Shown: positions 9,588 to 18,589, numbered from the stretch's first letter. The stretch: 64,000 bases of DNA from Gordonia liuliyuniae (GCF_021739025.1 NZ_JAKKOT010000004.1:248001-312000); one strand, 5' to 3'. Made by a program: numbers and translations. The notes: generated by a model from the sequence alone, not told the origin.

Positions 9588-10343
9588 TTGCTTGAAGCGC
9601 ACTCGATCTCGTTCCGGTACGCCGCCGGCCGCCCCTGGATCTTCCAGGACGTCTCGGTGGCCGCACACGCGGGGGAAGTACTCGCCGTACTCGGGCCGAA
9701 CGCGCGTGGAAAGACGACGATGCTCAAATGTCTGTCGGGTCTGCTGCGGCCGGTGTCCGGATCGGTTGCCACGACCGGGAGCGTCGGATACGTTCCGCAG
9801 AGCCATTCGGTGGTGTTCTCGTTCAGCGTGCTCGACATCGTCCTGATGGGTCGTGCCCGCAAGGTGCGGCTCTACAGCGCGCCGACGGCGGCCGACCGCC
9901 GAGCCGCCGAAGAGGCACTGGTGCGCGTGGGCGCCGAGCACCTCGCCGAACGCGACTACACGGGGCTCAGCGGCGGCGAGCGGCAGCTGGTCCTCATCGC
10001 ACGGGCACTGGTGTCCGAATGCGACACCATCGTCCTCGACGAGCCTGCTTCCGCGCTCGACCTGCGGAACCAGGCAGGCGTTCTGACGGTGCTCCGCGCA
10101 CTCGCGGACGAAGGCATGTCGGTGATCATGACGACGCACCATCCCGACCACGCCCTGCACATCGCCGAGCGGTCCATGCTCATGGTGTCCGGCGCCGACC
10201 AACGCGTCGGCCCCACCCGTGAACTGCTCACCGACGAACTGCTCAGCGAGATGTACGGCGTCCCGATCGTCACCGCCGACGTCACGACCCCGAGCGCGAT
10301 CCGACGATTGACCGTGCCCGACTTCGGGCGAGGAGTGGCATGA
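9552..10343 (+). CDS. FecE-type ABC transporter ATPase
   Basis: A 263-residue ATPase. Walker A reads GPNARGKTT at 48-56, fitting GxxxxGKT but with Ala where Gly is most common; the signature is LSGGERQ, Walker B is TIVLDEPASALD, and TTHHPDHAL gives the switch histidine. It should power the FecCD-type permease. The gene overlaps the permease by 8 bases. Its first codons are an 18-bp direct duplication (ATGTCTAAGGG at 9552 and 9570) that provides two equivalent starts, with a third ATG at 9582; the conserved part begins only after the third. The 3' end overlaps the next gene by ATGA. Confidence 0.9.
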   Translation: MSKGVPMSKGMPLLEAHSISFRYAAGRPWIFQDVSVAAHAGEVLAVLGPNARGKTTMLKCLSGLLRPVSGSVATTGSVGYVPQSHSVVFSFSVLDIVLMGRARKVRLYSAPTAADRRAAEEALVRVGAEHLAERDYTGLSGGERQLVLIARALVSECDTIVLDEPASALDLRNQAGVLTVLRALADEGMSVIMTTHHPDHALHIAERSMLMVSGADQRVGPTRELLTDELLSEMYGVPIVTADVTTPSAIRRLTVPDFGRGVA

Positions 10344-10957
10344 GTGTTCTGAAGGCGATGATGGCGCCGCGCCAGGGCGAACTCGTCGACGGCTTCCACG
10401 AGGTGGACGTGTACGACCTTCTCGGGGCGTGCACACCGGAGACGACCGGCGTCTACCTGACCGGCGACGTCGACCAGGAGTTCCTCGCCGCACACCGCGA
10501 CGACTTGACTGCGTACGTGCGCGACGGCGGTCGGATGCTCGTCAACGGCCACGTGCAGCGGATCTTCCTCGACGGACTGAGCCGCTGGCGCAGACTCGAC
10601 TTCCGGTCGCCGGCCGACCTCGCCCTCAACAGAGTGTGCGACCACCCGGTGTTCTCGGGTGTCGATCCGAAGGCGTTGCTGTACAACAGCGGCCGCACCG
10701 GCCCGGTCCCGTTCGACGAGCTGGAACAGATCGGCGTGGCCGGGTTCTATGGACGCGGCTGTTATCTCGACTTGCCAGACGAGGCGCGAGTGGTCCACAC
10801 GATCGGCCGCACCGCGGCCCCGATCGACTACGAGTACCCGATCGGCGCGGGCCGGGTGCTCGTGCACGGCGGAAACGATCTACTGCAGTTCGCGGGCGAA
10901 CACCGCGGCACCGCCGCCCTGCGAACACAGATCATCGAATGGTTGGAGGGCCGATGA
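10340..10957 (+). CDS. Transporter-operon protein, GATase/ThuA-like fold, unknown role
   Basis: I do not recognise a named family with confidence. The 205-residue soluble protein alternates predicted strands and helices: TGVYLTGDVDQEFL, LTAYVRDGGRMLVNGHV and GAGRVLVHGGNDLLQF resemble the Rossmann-like core of ThuA/class I glutamine amidotransferase-like proteins, although no clear catalytic Cys-His-Glu triad is seen. It starts inside the ATPase stop codon (ATGA) and ends in the same way against the next gene, so co-expression with the transporter is certain in practice. The next gene looks like a distant relative (compare RDGGRMLVNGH with ARGATVVAFGEN). A role in handling the imported metal or its ligand is inference only. 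Confidence 0.6.
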   Translation: MSVLKAMMAPRQGELVDGFHEVDVYDLLGACTPETTGVYLTGDVDQEFLAAHRDDLTAYVRDGGRMLVNGHVQRIFLDGLSRWRRLDFRSPADLALNRVCDHPVFSGVDPKALLYNSGRTGPVPFDELEQIGVAGFYGRGCYLDLPDEARVVHTIGRTAAPIDYEYPIGAGRVLVHGGNDLLQFAGEHRGTAALRTQIIEWLEGR

Positions 10958-11568
10958 CGCGAATCGCATTCCTGCATGGGGGCAGTCACAGCCACCTCGC
11001 GACGCTCGCCGATCCGGCTCTCGCGCCGTACCGCCTTGCACCGATGCATGTGCGGACCGATCGCCCCGACGCGGTGCGGGACGCGGACGTGCTCGTGGTG
11101 GCCGATCGCCTGCGACCGGATCTGCTGACCGCCTGGGCGAGCGAGATCTCCGCAGCGCTCGCACGCGGCGCGACGGTCGTCGCGTTCGGCGAGAACCATG
11201 TCGGCGACTGGCTTCCCGGTGTCCGCGAACAGCCCCGACCGACCGTCTTCTGGTGGTGGCGGACCGGCGAGGATCATCGTCTCCGCACCCAGCACCCGGA
11301 GCATGCCGCGTGGCAGTTCTTCTCCGAGAAGTCCGTGATCTGGCACTACCACGGGGTTCTCGAGCCGCCGGCGGGCGCGGTCAGCCTCGTCGACCTGCAC
11401 ACCGAGGACGGTGAACGGGACGGATCCATTCTCTACGTCGACGAGAACACCACCGCAGGTCGGCTGCTGGTGACCACGATGGATCCCGTCTACCACCACG
11501 GCTCCGGGTTCATGCCCGGTGCCACCCAGATGCTGTATTCCGCCCTGCACTGGGCGACGAGAGGATGA
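10954..11568 (+). CDS. Second GATase/ThuA-like protein of the transporter operon, unknown role
   Basis: A 204-residue protein starting MTRIAFLHGGSHSHL at an ATGA overlap with the preceding gene. Features are DADVLVVADRL, ARGATVVAFGENH, a Trp-rich FWWWRTGED segment and a C-terminal DPVYHHGSGFMPGATQML. The layout of strands and the pile of histidines and tryptophans resemble ThuA/GATase-like proteins, and the histidines could bind a metal. No enzymatic function can be assigned. It ends at an ATGA overlap with the FmdE-like gene. The conserved tight packing of genes at 10340, 10954 and 11565 behind an uptake system suggests a dedicated accessory trio. Confidence 0.6.
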   Translation: MTRIAFLHGGSHSHLATLADPALAPYRLAPMHVRTDRPDAVRDADVLVVADRLRPDLLTAWASEISAALARGATVVAFGENHVGDWLPGVREQPRPTVFWWWRTGEDHRLRTQHPEHAAWQFFSEKSVIWHYHGVLEPPAGAVSLVDLHTEDGERDGSILYVDENTTAGRLLVTTMDPVYHHGSGFMPGATQMLYSALHWATRG

Positions 11569-12068
11569 GAGATCAGATGTTGACCGTGTACGAGGATGGA
11601 ACGCCGATCGAGCTGGCCGTCGACGACGTGATGAAGTACCACGGGCCCACCTTCCCCGGCGGTGTCGCGCACGGATTCTGCGCACTGCAGCACGCTGTCG
11701 CGCTGTTCGGCGACGTCGAGCGTCGGCGCGTGCAGGTGAGGACCGCGTTCCCGGGACCGGGCGGCCGGGACGCCATCGAAATGGTGTTGCGGGCGGTCAC
11801 CGGCGACCGGTTCGTGGTGGACCCGGACCTGGCGAAGCCCGAACGCGGCACCACGCTGGCCCGGTACGTGTGGGAGTTCTCCTACGACGGGCGCACCGTC
11901 CTGCTGCAGTTGCGCGACGACGGCCTCGTCACCGACGAGTTCATCGCGCTCGGCGCCAAAGTGGACCGCTCTGCCGACGAGGACGCGCATCTGCGGGTCC
12001 TCAAACGTGAGATGACCGACCGGCTGCTCGCCCGCCCCGTCGGTGAAGTGTACGAACAGATCGGCTAG
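11565..12068 (+). CDS. FmdE-like protein
   Basis: A 167-residue protein whose N-terminal half, VMKYHGPTFPGGVAHGFCALQHAV, resembles the FmdE domain (formylmethanofuran dehydrogenase subunit E-like), in which H-G, PG and a nearby Cys form a metal or haem pocket. FmdE-like proteins are found beside metal transporters in several bacteria, independent of methanogenesis. The ATG at 11565 overlaps the previous stop (ATGA); an in-frame ATG at 11577 is an alternative. It is the last gene of the operon and runs into a terminator shared with the convergent DUF475 gene. Assignment rests on the local motif, so it is moderate. Confidence 0.55.
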   Translation: MRDQMLTVYEDGTPIELAVDDVMKYHGPTFPGGVAHGFCALQHAVALFGDVERRRVQVRTAFPGPGGRDAIEMVLRAVTGDRFVVDPDLAKPERGTTLARYVWEFSYDGRTVLLQLRDDGLVTDEFIALGAKVDRSADEDAHLRVLKREMTDRLLARPVGEVYEQIG

Positions 12069-12075
12069 TGCGACC

Positions 12076-12109
12076 CCGTCAGTCGGCGACCGGACTCGCC
12101 GACTGACGG
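12076..12109. terminator. Bidirectional terminator between FmdE-like and DUF475 genes
   Basis: CCGTCAGTCGGCGA (12076-12089) pairs perfectly with TCGCCGACTGACGG (12096-12109), 6-base loop. The structure overlaps the last codons of the minus-strand gene and follows the plus-strand operon by 8 bases. Confidence 0.75.
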
Positions 12110-13173
12110 GCCGCGTCGCGGCGATTGGCCCAGATGCTCGACAGGGTCGCCGCACCGATGAACGCGACGCCGATCAGGCCGGTCACGATCTCGGGCACCT
12201 CGATGTTCTCGTCGACGCTCACCAGCATGATCACGGCGAGCGCGCCGATCGCCCAGTGTGCGCCGTGTTCGAGGTACCGGTATTCGGACAGCGTTCCGGC
12301 GCGGACCATGTAGACGGTGATCGAGCGGACGAACATGGCTCCGATGAAGCCGAGTCCGAGCGCGATCAGGATCGGGTCCGAGGTGATCGCGAAGGCGCCG
12401 ATGACTCCGTCGAACGAGAACGATGCGTCCAGGACCTCCAGGTACAGGAACAGGAACAGGCCAGCCTTGCCGACGGCCTTGGCCGCTTCGCTCGGCCCGG
12501 CGGAATCGTCGGGTTCATCCTGTTCGATGAGGCCGGTCAGACCGTTGACCACCAGATACGTGAACAGGCCGAGGATGCCTGCGGTCAACACCGACACGGT
12601 GGCGTCGTCGGCGGCGAACTGGGCTGCGGTGACGAGAGCCGCCAGCGCGACGACGGTCGACGCGCCCGGAAGCCGCCCGAGGCGACCGAGCGGCCCCTCG
12701 ATCGGGCTGAGCCAGGTGATGCCGGAGTCGTCGAAGACGAAGTCCAGGAACAGCATGATCAAGAACATGCCGCCGAATGCCGCGATCTGGGGATGGGCGT
12801 CGGTCAGCAGCGTCTCGTAGCTCGCCGATCCGTCCGCGAACGTGGCGGCACCGTCGGCCGGCGGATTCAGCGCGAGATCCATGGCGTCGACCGGGTTGAG
12901 GCCGGCGGTGGCCCACACGATGACGAGCGGAAAGAGCAGACGCATGCCGACGACGGCGATGAGGATGCCGACGGTGAGGAAGATCTTCTGCCACATCGGG
13001 CTCATGCGTTCGAGGATGGTCGCGTTGATGACGGCGTTGTCGAACGACAGGGAGATCTCGAGGATGCCGAGAATCGCGCACAGCGCGACTCCCGACCAGC
13101 CCGCGTACAGGAATGCGACGACGAGCGCGAGGATCGTGACGACGAACGACGCGCCGAATACTCGCGCGATCAA
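12079..13173 (-). CDS. DUF475/TerC-related integral membrane protein
   Basis: A 364-residue protein with about nine predicted membrane segments. Two acidic motifs typical of the TerC/DUF475 group are present, ISLSFDNAVINA near residue 45 and ASFSFDGVIGAFA near 240, with conserved aspartates in the membrane. Relatives are linked to tellurite resistance and to metal ion (notably manganese) homeostasis; the role here is unproven. It starts with TTG at 13173 overlapping the stop of the upstream small gene by TTGA, so the two form one operon. Placement beside an iron-type uptake operon is suggestive but the strands converge. Confidence 0.8.
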   Translation of the reverse strand: MIARVFGASFVVTILALVVAFLYAGWSGVALCAILGILEISLSFDNAVINATILERMSPMWQKIFLTVGILIAVVGMRLLFPLVIVWATAGLNPVDAMDLALNPPADGAATFADGSASYETLLTDAHPQIAAFGGMFLIMLFLDFVFDDSGITWLSPIEGPLGRLGRLPGASTVVALAALVTAAQFAADDATVSVLTAGILGLFTYLVVNGLTGLIEQDEPDDSAGPSEAAKAVGKAGLFLFLYLEVLDASFSFDGVIGAFAITSDPILIALGLGFIGAMFVRSITVYMVRAGTLSEYRYLEHGAHWAIGALAVIMLVSVDENIEVPEIVTGLIGVAFIGAATLSSIWANRRDAARQSASPVAD

Positions 13174-13508
13174 CGCAGACGCTCCGATTCTTCGGCGAGG
13201 CGCACCAGTTCGTCGGCCATCTCCTGCAACGTCGCCGGATCGGCCATCTCACCGATCGCGGTCCGGACGTCTTGCGCCGCGCACCGCAGTGCGAACAGTC
13301 GGTCGCCGAGCGATTCGGCCTCGTCGGCGGACAGGATCAGAGCGTCGCCGGGAATAGCGGTACCCGCTACGAGCGTTCGCTGTTCGTAGGCCCGCTGGCG
13401 GCAGGACCGCTTGCAATACTTCCGTCGGCGGCCTGACACGGAGTCGACCATCTGTCGCCCACACCACGCGCATGCGTAGGGGCGCTTGTGTTGGGACGTC
13501 GATGACAC
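13170..13508 (-). CDS. Small protein with N-terminal Cys-rich motif
   Basis: A 112-residue protein from a GTG at 13508. Near the N-terminus CAWCGRQMVDSVSGRR is followed by KYCKRSCRQRAYEQR, giving a C-x2-C...C-x3-C arrangement likely to bind zinc and a very basic helix. The remainder (DEAESLGDRLFALRC, LQEMADELVRLAEESERLR) looks like a helical coiled-coil tail. This architecture is seen in actinobacterial hypothetical proteins and suggests nucleic-acid or protein binding; no function is known to me. The reading frame stays open upstream to 13682, but that would run into the rbpA coding region. The stop overlaps the DUF475 start. Confidence 0.65.
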   Translation of the reverse strand: MSSTSQHKRPYACAWCGRQMVDSVSGRRRKYCKRSCRQRAYEQRTLVAGTAIPGDALILSADEAESLGDRLFALRCAAQDVRTAIGEMADPATLQEMADELVRLAEESERLR

Positions 13509-13606
13509 TCCGTGGACGTTACTCGCTTGATACGACGCGTCTGCGCGCCCACGCGCGGTGACGCGTAGACTGTTAGGGATCGACTGTCTGTTGAGAGGAA
13601 CCATGA

Positions 13607-13951
13607 ATGGCTGATCGAGTACTGCGCGGTAGCCGACTCGGAGCGGTGAGCTACGAGACCGATCGCGACCACGACCTCGCACCGCGGCGGATCGTCCAGT
13701 ACCGCACCGACAATGGCGAGATCTTCGACATCCCGTTCGCCGACGACGCGGAGATCCCGTCGAAGTGGCCGTGCAAGAACGGTATGGAAGGCACCATTCT
13801 CGAAGGCGCCGAGCCCGAGGAGAAGAAGGGCAAGCCCCCGCGCACCCACTGGGACATGCTGCTGGAGCGTCGCTCGGAAGAGGAGCTCGAAGTGCTTCTG
13901 GCCGAACGACTGGACCTGCTCAAGCAGCGCCGTCGCGGCGGAACCGCGTAA
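13607..13951 (+). CDS. rbpA: RNA polymerase-binding protein RbpA
   Basis: A 114-residue protein matching RbpA: MADRVLRGSRLGAVSYETDR at the N-terminus, KWPCKNGMEGTILEG in the core domain, and a C-terminal sigma-binding part THWDMLLERRSEEELEVLL. RbpA is an essential actinobacterial transcription factor that contacts the primary sigma factor and RNA polymerase and stabilises open complexes. GAGAGGAA lies before the ATG. A TAGACT hexamer at 13566-13571 may be its -10 box. It ends against a strong terminator and converges on ppm1, as Rv2050 and Rv2051c do in M. tuberculosis. Confidence 0.95.
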   Translation: MADRVLRGSRLGAVSYETDRDHDLAPRRIVQYRTDNGEIFDIPFADDAEIPSKWPCKNGMEGTILEGAEPEEKKGKPPRTHWDMLLERRSEEELEVLLAERLDLLKQRRRGGTA

Positions 13952-13962
13952 GAGAACACATT

Positions 13963-13994
13963 CCGAAGGCCCCGGCTCGCGCCGGGGCCTTCGG
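13963..13994. terminator. Bidirectional terminator between rbpA and ppm1
   Basis: CCGAAGGCCCCGGC (13963-13976) and GCCGGGGCCTTCGG (13981-13994) form a perfect 14-bp stem with the tetraloop TCGC; flanking ACACA/TGTGT can extend it. It lies 12 bases past rbpA and ends 4 bases short of the ppm1 stop. Confidence 0.85.
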
Positions 13995-13998
13995 TGTG

Positions 13999-14766
13999 TC
14001 AGCGGCGGTGTGTGCCGAGGCGTCCCTGAATCCCCCAGCGCGCCACGCTGATGAACGATTCGGCGATCACGCCGCCGTCCATCTTCGATTCGCCGATGGC
14101 TCGCTCGGTGAACGTGATCGGGACCTCGCGCACAGTGAACCCATGCTGCAGGGTGCGCCAGGCGAGATCGATCTGGAAGCAGTACCCCGCCGACTCGACC
14201 TCGTCGAGTCCGATCTTCTCAAGCACTTCGCGACGGAACGCGCGGTAGCCCGCGGTGATGTCGTTGATCTTGGCGCCGAGAGCCAGACGCGCATACGTGT
14301 TGGCGCCCTTCGACAGGAGCTCGCGTCGCTTCGGCCAGTTGACGAGCGCGCCGCCGGGGACGTAGCGCGAACCGATGACGAGGTCGGCGCCGTCGTTGAT
14401 TCCGGCCAGCAGACGATGCAGTTGCTCGGGTGCATGCGAACCGTCGGCGTCCATCTCGACGATCACTCGGTAGTCGCGGCCGAGTCCCCATGCGAATCCG
14501 GCGAGGTACGCCTTGCCGAGACCGTCTTTGGCGGTGCGGTGCAAGACGTGGATACGGCCCGCAGAGTCCTCGCGTGCGAGCTGGTCGGCGACCTCGCCGG
14601 TGCCGTCGGGGCTTGAGTCGTCGACGACGAGGAGGTGGATGTCGGTGAGTGCGGAGAACAGTCGCTCGACGATAAGCGGCAGGTTCTCGCGCTCGTTGAA
14701 CGTCGGCACGACGACGAGGGCCCGGCCACCGTGCTCAGTGACCACGTTCTGATCGGTACCGCTCAT
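13999..14766 (-). CDS. ppm1: Polyprenol monophosphomannose synthase Ppm1
   Basis: A 255-residue GT2 glycosyltransferase of the dolichol-phosphate mannosyltransferase type: [12 protein letters not shown] at the N-terminus, DDSSPDGT, and [13 protein letters not shown] with the DXD-like metal site. It transfers mannose from GDP-mannose to polyprenyl phosphate, supplying lipomannan/lipoarabinomannan synthesis and protein mannosylation. It starts at 14766 with an ATGA overlap to lnt. In M. tuberculosis the two activities are one polypeptide (Rv2051c); here they are separate but translationally coupled genes. No membrane segments follow the catalytic domain, so it presumably associates with Lnt for membrane anchoring, as shown for the split proteins of other actinobacteria. 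Confidence 0.93.
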   Translation of the reverse strand: MSGTDQNVVTEHGGRALVVVPTFNERENLPLIVERLFSALTDIHLLVVDDSSPDGTGEVADQLAREDSAGRIHVLHRTAKDGLGKAYLAGFAWGLGRDYRVIVEMDADGSHAPEQLHRLLAGINDGADLVIGSRYVPGGALVNWPKRRELLSKGANTYARLALGAKINDITAGYRAFRREVLEKIGLDEVESAGYCFQIDLAWRTLQHGFTVREVPITFTERAIGESKMDGGVIAESFISVARWGIQGRLGTHRR

Positions 14767-16427
14767 CGTGCTCCTTCGTCTGTGCGTGCGGCAGTGTCGT
14801 GCCGACCGCTGTCCTCGTCCACCGGTCGATTCGTTCCCCCGCTGATCGAGCGGAGCCGTGATCCACCGGCGAACATTTCGAGGCTAGTCGTTGTGCACAG
14901 CGCGTACAAAAATCCCGCGAGCAACGCGAGCAGCGCCACACGCTCGGGCCAGGCGCCTAACCAGACGGCCGGGGTGGTCCCGTCCCGCAGGTCCAGTGGG
15001 CTCTGCAGGATCGCCGGCTCGAACAGCCCGCTCTCGGTGATGATCGATCCGTCCGGGCGGATCAGCGCACTCAGACCGCTGGTCGACACCACGGCGACCG
15101 ACCGTCCGGTCTCGACGGCACGCACCCGGGACATCGCCAACTGCTGGCTGCTCATGTCGGTGAGGCCGAACGTCGCGTTATTGGTCGGCACGTACAGGAA
15201 CTGTGCGCCGTCGTTCACCGCCTGCCGCGGCGAGCGGTCGAAGGCGACCTCCCAACAGGTGGACACCCCGACCCGCACCTGCCCGTTCGGGGTGTCGGCG
15301 GTGAGGATCGCGGGGCCGGTACCGGCTTGGAAATTGCCTGCGCGGTCGGCGTACGAGGAGAAGTGGCGGAAGAAGTCGCGCCACGGCAGGTATTCGCCGA
15401 ACGGCTGGATGATGTGCTTGTCGTACCGGTCGGACGGCATCTGGTCGGCGACCCCGTCGGTCAGCCCCCACAGCAGGACGCTGTTGGTCGGCCCATCAGC
15501 GTTCGGCATGAGGGTGCCGACTGTGATCGGGACGCCGGCCATGGTGACCGCGGTACGGATCTCGGCTGCCGCGTCCTCGTTCTGCAGAGGCGGGATGTCG
15601 GAGGCGTTCTCCGGCCACAGGACGAGGTCGGGTCGGCGACGTTCACCGCGTTGCACCTGTCGGGCCAGTTCCATCGTCTCGTTCACGTGGTTGTCGAGGA
15701 CTGCGCGCCGCTGCGCGTTGAAGTCGAGGCCCAAACGCGGCACGTTGCCCTGAACGGCCGCCACCTCCAGCGTGGACGTCGAGTGCGTTCCGGGCGCACC
15801 GGTGCCCAGCAGGACGCCGCCGGCGATCAACGGAACGATCAGCGCCGCGGCCGCCGCGGTCGCCCGCCGCCACGACCAGGAGCCCGTGCGCGCCGCCGCT
15901 GCCGCGAGGACGAGCGATGCCGCGCCCGCGCCGACGAGCGCGACGAGGAACGACAGGCCTGGTACTCCGACGACGGAGGCAGTGGGCAGCAACAGGCCCG
16001 ATGTCTGGCTGAACGCCGCCCTCCCCCACGGGAATCCGCCGAACGGAAAGGACGAGCGAACGGCTTCGACGCCCGTCCACGCGATGGCGAACCAGAGCGG
16101 AGCCCACCGTAGGCGCATGGTGACCGTGGCGACGGCGCCGAACGCGGCCAGATAGAGCGCCATGATCACCGCAAGCGCGAGCCACGGCAGCGGACCGACG
16201 TACTCACCTATCCACGGGAGCAGCGGGACGAAGAACACCAGGCCGTACACGAGGCCGGTGAGCGCGCCGACTCGGATGCGGGGGCGCCCCACTCGCAGCA
16301 CCGCGTAGAGGATGCCGAGTGATACCGGCGCAAGGAACCAGAGGTCGCGCGGCGGGAACGCCGCGAACATCAGTCCACCGCCGGCCGCAGCGCCGATCAG
16401 ACGCCACGCCCAGGCGGGCAGACTCAC
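14763..16427 (-). CDS. lnt: Apolipoprotein N-acyltransferase Lnt
   Basis: A 554-residue membrane enzyme: about seven N-terminal membrane segments, then a nitrilase-like domain. The catalytic Glu-Lys-Cys triad is visible in [22 protein letters not shown] and VSTCWEVAF. It adds the third acyl chain to the N-terminal cysteine of lipoproteins, such as those encoded at 7348 and 62548. The GTG at 16427 overlaps the upstream amidohydrolase stop (GTGA); a longer frame continues upstream but lies on the coding region of that gene. The ppm1 gene follows with an ATGA overlap. Confidence 0.92.
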   Translation of the reverse strand: MSLPAWAWRLIGAAAGGGLMFAAFPPRDLWFLAPVSLGILYAVLRVGRPRIRVGALTGLVYGLVFFVPLLPWIGEYVGPLPWLALAVIMALYLAAFGAVATVTMRLRWAPLWFAIAWTGVEAVRSSFPFGGFPWGRAAFSQTSGLLLPTASVVGVPGLSFLVALVGAGAASLVLAAAAARTGSWSWRRATAAAAALIVPLIAGGVLLGTGAPGTHSTSTLEVAAVQGNVPRLGLDFNAQRRAVLDNHVNETMELARQVQRGERRRPDLVLWPENASDIPPLQNEDAAAEIRTAVTMAGVPITVGTLMPNADGPTNSVLLWGLTDGVADQMPSDRYDKHIIQPFGEYLPWRDFFRHFSSYADRAGNFQAGTGPAILTADTPNGQVRVGVSTCWEVAFDRSPRQAVNDGAQFLYVPTNNATFGLTDMSSQQLAMSRVRAVETGRSVAVVSTSGLSALIRPDGSIITESGLFEPAILQSPLDLRDGTTPAVWLGAWPERVALLALLAGFLYALCTTTSLEMFAGGSRLRSISGGTNRPVDEDSGRHDTAARTDEGAR

Positions 16428-18043
16428 GCAGTCGGCCGTTCGTACACGGTCTGGCCACCGATCACGGTGCGGACGCACTCGGGTAGACGCGCGCCGGGTG
16501 CGACGTCGGGCAACGCGGGGACCCGGGACCGCGGATCCGTCGACCAGCGCTGGACACCCTGGTGGGAGGCTGCGACGACCAATTCGTCGGCGTCCCACAC
16601 CGCGTAGTGGGCCGGCGCACCGGGCACGAGCGTTCCGGTCAGGCCGTCGTTGACTCCGCCTGCCCGCCATCCGCCGCGTGTGCACGCGGCGAACGCCGCT
16701 CGTGGCGAGATGGCGTTGGTCGGGGTGTGGTGGTGGACGGCGGCGCGGATGGTCGCCCACGGGTCGATGTCGCAGACCGGGGCGTCGCTCGAGAACGCCA
16801 GTGCGACGCCTGCCCGGGCCAGTCCGGCGAAGTCGTTGAGAGCCGCGGCGCGTTCGCCGAGACGGTGTATATAGAGGGCGTCGTCGCCGCCCCATTCGTC
16901 GTCGAACAGCGGCTGCATCGATGCGATGACTCCGCACCGGGCGAACAGTTCGGCCTGGTCGGCGGTCACCATCTCGGCGTGTTCCAGACGGTGGGCGCAC
17001 CGGGCGAGCGCAGCCGTGCCGAGTTCGTCGGCGACTGCGGTCATCGCCGCGGCGACGGCGGCGACGGCCCCGTCGCCGATCATGTGGAAGCCCGCCTGCA
17101 CGCCGGCGAGGGTCGTCGCGCGCAGGTGCGCCGCGATGGTCTCCTCATCGAGGTAGCTGACGCCGTACTCACCGGGGGCGTCGGAGTACTCGTCGCGCAG
17201 CCACGCGGTGCGCGAGCCGATCGCTCCGTCGACGAACAGATCACCGCCGATCGCGTCGGCACCCATCGCCGACATCACGGCTCTGGCCTCTTCGAGGGTG
17301 CTGACCGGTTGCCCCCAATAGCGCCGGACCTGCACCGGATGGTCGAGGTCGGCGATCGACCGGAAGTCGTCGACGCCGCTGATGTCGGGGCCGCCGTTCT
17401 CGTGGACGACGACCACCCCGCGTGACGCGGCGTGGTCGAGCGCGGTCAGTTGGGCTCGGCGCCGCGCCTCCGGGGTGATGAGGGCACGTGCGGCGGCGCG
17501 GACGCGGTGGTGGGCGTCGGCCACGAGCGGGGTCTGCGGGTCGAACCCGGTGGCAGCCTCGATGCCGTGGACGAGCTCGCGCAGTGCGCTGGACGCGGCG
17601 GCCGAATGCTCGTCGACGCGCGCCAGGTAGACGGGGCGGTCCCCGGCCACCGCGTCGAGGTCGGCCGTCGTCGGCGGCAGCCCTTCGGCGTCCGAACCGT
17701 CCCAGGTCGACGAGTCCCACCCGAGCCCCCAGACGATCGCGTCGTCAGAGGTCTCCAGATGCGCGGCGAGCCGCTGCAGACAGTCGGAGCGGCTGGTGGC
17801 CCCGCTCAGGTCCAGTCCGGTGAGCCGCAGGCCGGTGTCGGTCAGATGGACGTGCGAGTCGACGAACGCGGGCGCCACGAAATGCCCGCCCAGGTCGACG
17901 ATCTCCGCGTCCGGGTGCAGAGCGCGTCCCACGTCATCGGTTCCGACCCACACGACGATTCCGTCGGTGATCGCGAGGGCGGTGGCATCGGGGGCCGCGG
18001 GCGAGGAATAGACCGTCCCGCCGAGGAGCAGTTGAGTCGTCAC
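16424..18043 (-). CDS. YtcJ-like amidohydrolase
   Basis: A 539-residue amidohydrolase-3 family enzyme. PAFVDSHVHLTDTG carries the HxH metal ligands near residue 65, VVHENGG and FHMIGDGAV add middle-part ligands, RLEHAEM another, and FSSDAPVCDIDPW the catalytic-type aspartate. Relatives act on exocyclic amides or on formamides, but most YtcJ-like proteins have no defined substrate. The GTG at 18043 is used. It directly precedes lnt with a GTGA overlap, a neighbourhood also seen near Rv2051c relatives, so it is co-transcribed with lnt-ppm1. No signal peptide; cytoplasmic. Confidence 0.85.
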   Translation of the reverse strand: MTTQLLLGGTVYSSPAAPDATALAITDGIVVWVGTDDVGRALHPDAEIVDLGGHFVAPAFVDSHVHLTDTGLRLTGLDLSGATSRSDCLQRLAAHLETSDDAIVWGLGWDSSTWDGSDAEGLPPTTADLDAVAGDRPVYLARVDEHSAAASSALRELVHGIEAATGFDPQTPLVADAHHRVRAAARALITPEARRRAQLTALDHAASRGVVVVHENGGPDISGVDDFRSIADLDHPVQVRRYWGQPVSTLEEARAVMSAMGADAIGGDLFVDGAIGSRTAWLRDEYSDAPGEYGVSYLDEETIAAHLRATTLAGVQAGFHMIGDGAVAAVAAAMTAVADELGTAALARCAHRLEHAEMVTADQAELFARCGVIASMQPLFDDEWGGDDALYIHRLGERAAALNDFAGLARAGVALAFSSDAPVCDIDPWATIRAAVHHHTPTNAISPRAAFAACTRGGWRAGGVNDGLTGTLVPGAPAHYAVWDADELVVAASHQGVQRWSTDPRSRVPALPDVAPGARLPECVRTVIGGQTVYERPTA

Positions 18044-18055
18044 ACGACGATTGTG

Positions 18056-18589
18056 TCAGGGACGGGCGGTGGGCGGCTCGGGGAGGCCGGGCAAGTCGAT
18101 GTAGACCGAGCCGTCGGGACGTCGCGCGGTGACGTCGACGACGTCCGACGTCTCGTCGACGACGCTGCCCTCGACGGTCCCGTCCACGTACCGGCCGCCC
18201 GGCGCGCGCCCACCGGGCACACCTGCGACCAAGATCGACGCGCGGCGCATCATGCCCGCTTCGACGGCCGGCCGGAGGATCTTCCGCGCGGGCGGGGTCA
18301 TCAGGAGCAGTCCGACGACGGTGGACACGACTCCGGGCAGGACGGTGAACAGTGCGGCGCCCGCGAACAGGACGCTGTCGCCCGCCGGTCGGGCGTCGGT
18401 CGGTTCGCGGCGTGCGGCCCGACGCAGGTCCGCGGTGAGTGTCCGCGCACGTCGGCCGAGGACTGCGAACCCGACGGCCGCCGCGCCGACGGTGATCAAC
18501 AGCGCCCACCCGAAGTTGAGGAAGTGGGTGAGCGCCCAGAACGCCGCGATCTCCACGACGAGGTAGGCCACGATTGCGAGCCTGATCAT
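18056..18589 (-). CDS. fxsA: FxsA family membrane protein
   Basis: A 177-residue protein with the FxsA pattern: two N-terminal membrane segments (LAIVAYLVVEIAAFWALTHF and WALLITVGAAAVGFAVLG), a basic loop, and a second hydrophobic pair around LFTVLPGVVSTVVGLLLMTPP-type sequence, followed by a polar tail. It is the counterpart of Rv2053c. In E. coli FxsA is an inner-membrane protein whose overproduction relieves phage T7 exclusion by F plasmids; its normal role is unknown. ATG at 18589. It precedes the amidohydrolase on the same strand by 12 bases, so they may share an mRNA. Confidence 0.85.
   Translation of the reverse strand: MIRLAIVAYLVVEIAAFWALTHFLNFGWALLITVGAAAVGFAVLGRRARTLTADLRRAARREPTDARPAGDSVLFAGAALFTVLPGVVSTVVGLLLMTPPARKILRPAVEAGMMRRASILVAGVPGGRAPGGRYVDGTVEGSVVDETSDVVDVTARRPDGSVYIDLPGLPEPPTARP

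Noticed and set aside
11565-12068. Formylmethanofuran dehydrogenase (C1 metabolism)
   Set aside because: Only an FmdE-like domain is seen; no catalytic Fmd/Fwd subunits, and the context is a transporter.
12079-13173. Tellurite resistance operon
   Set aside because: Only the TerC-like membrane protein is present; no other ter genes accompany it.
16428-17000. N-terminal extension of the lnt frame
   Set aside because: Lies on the amidohydrolase coding region; the Lnt membrane part begins at the GTG at 16427.
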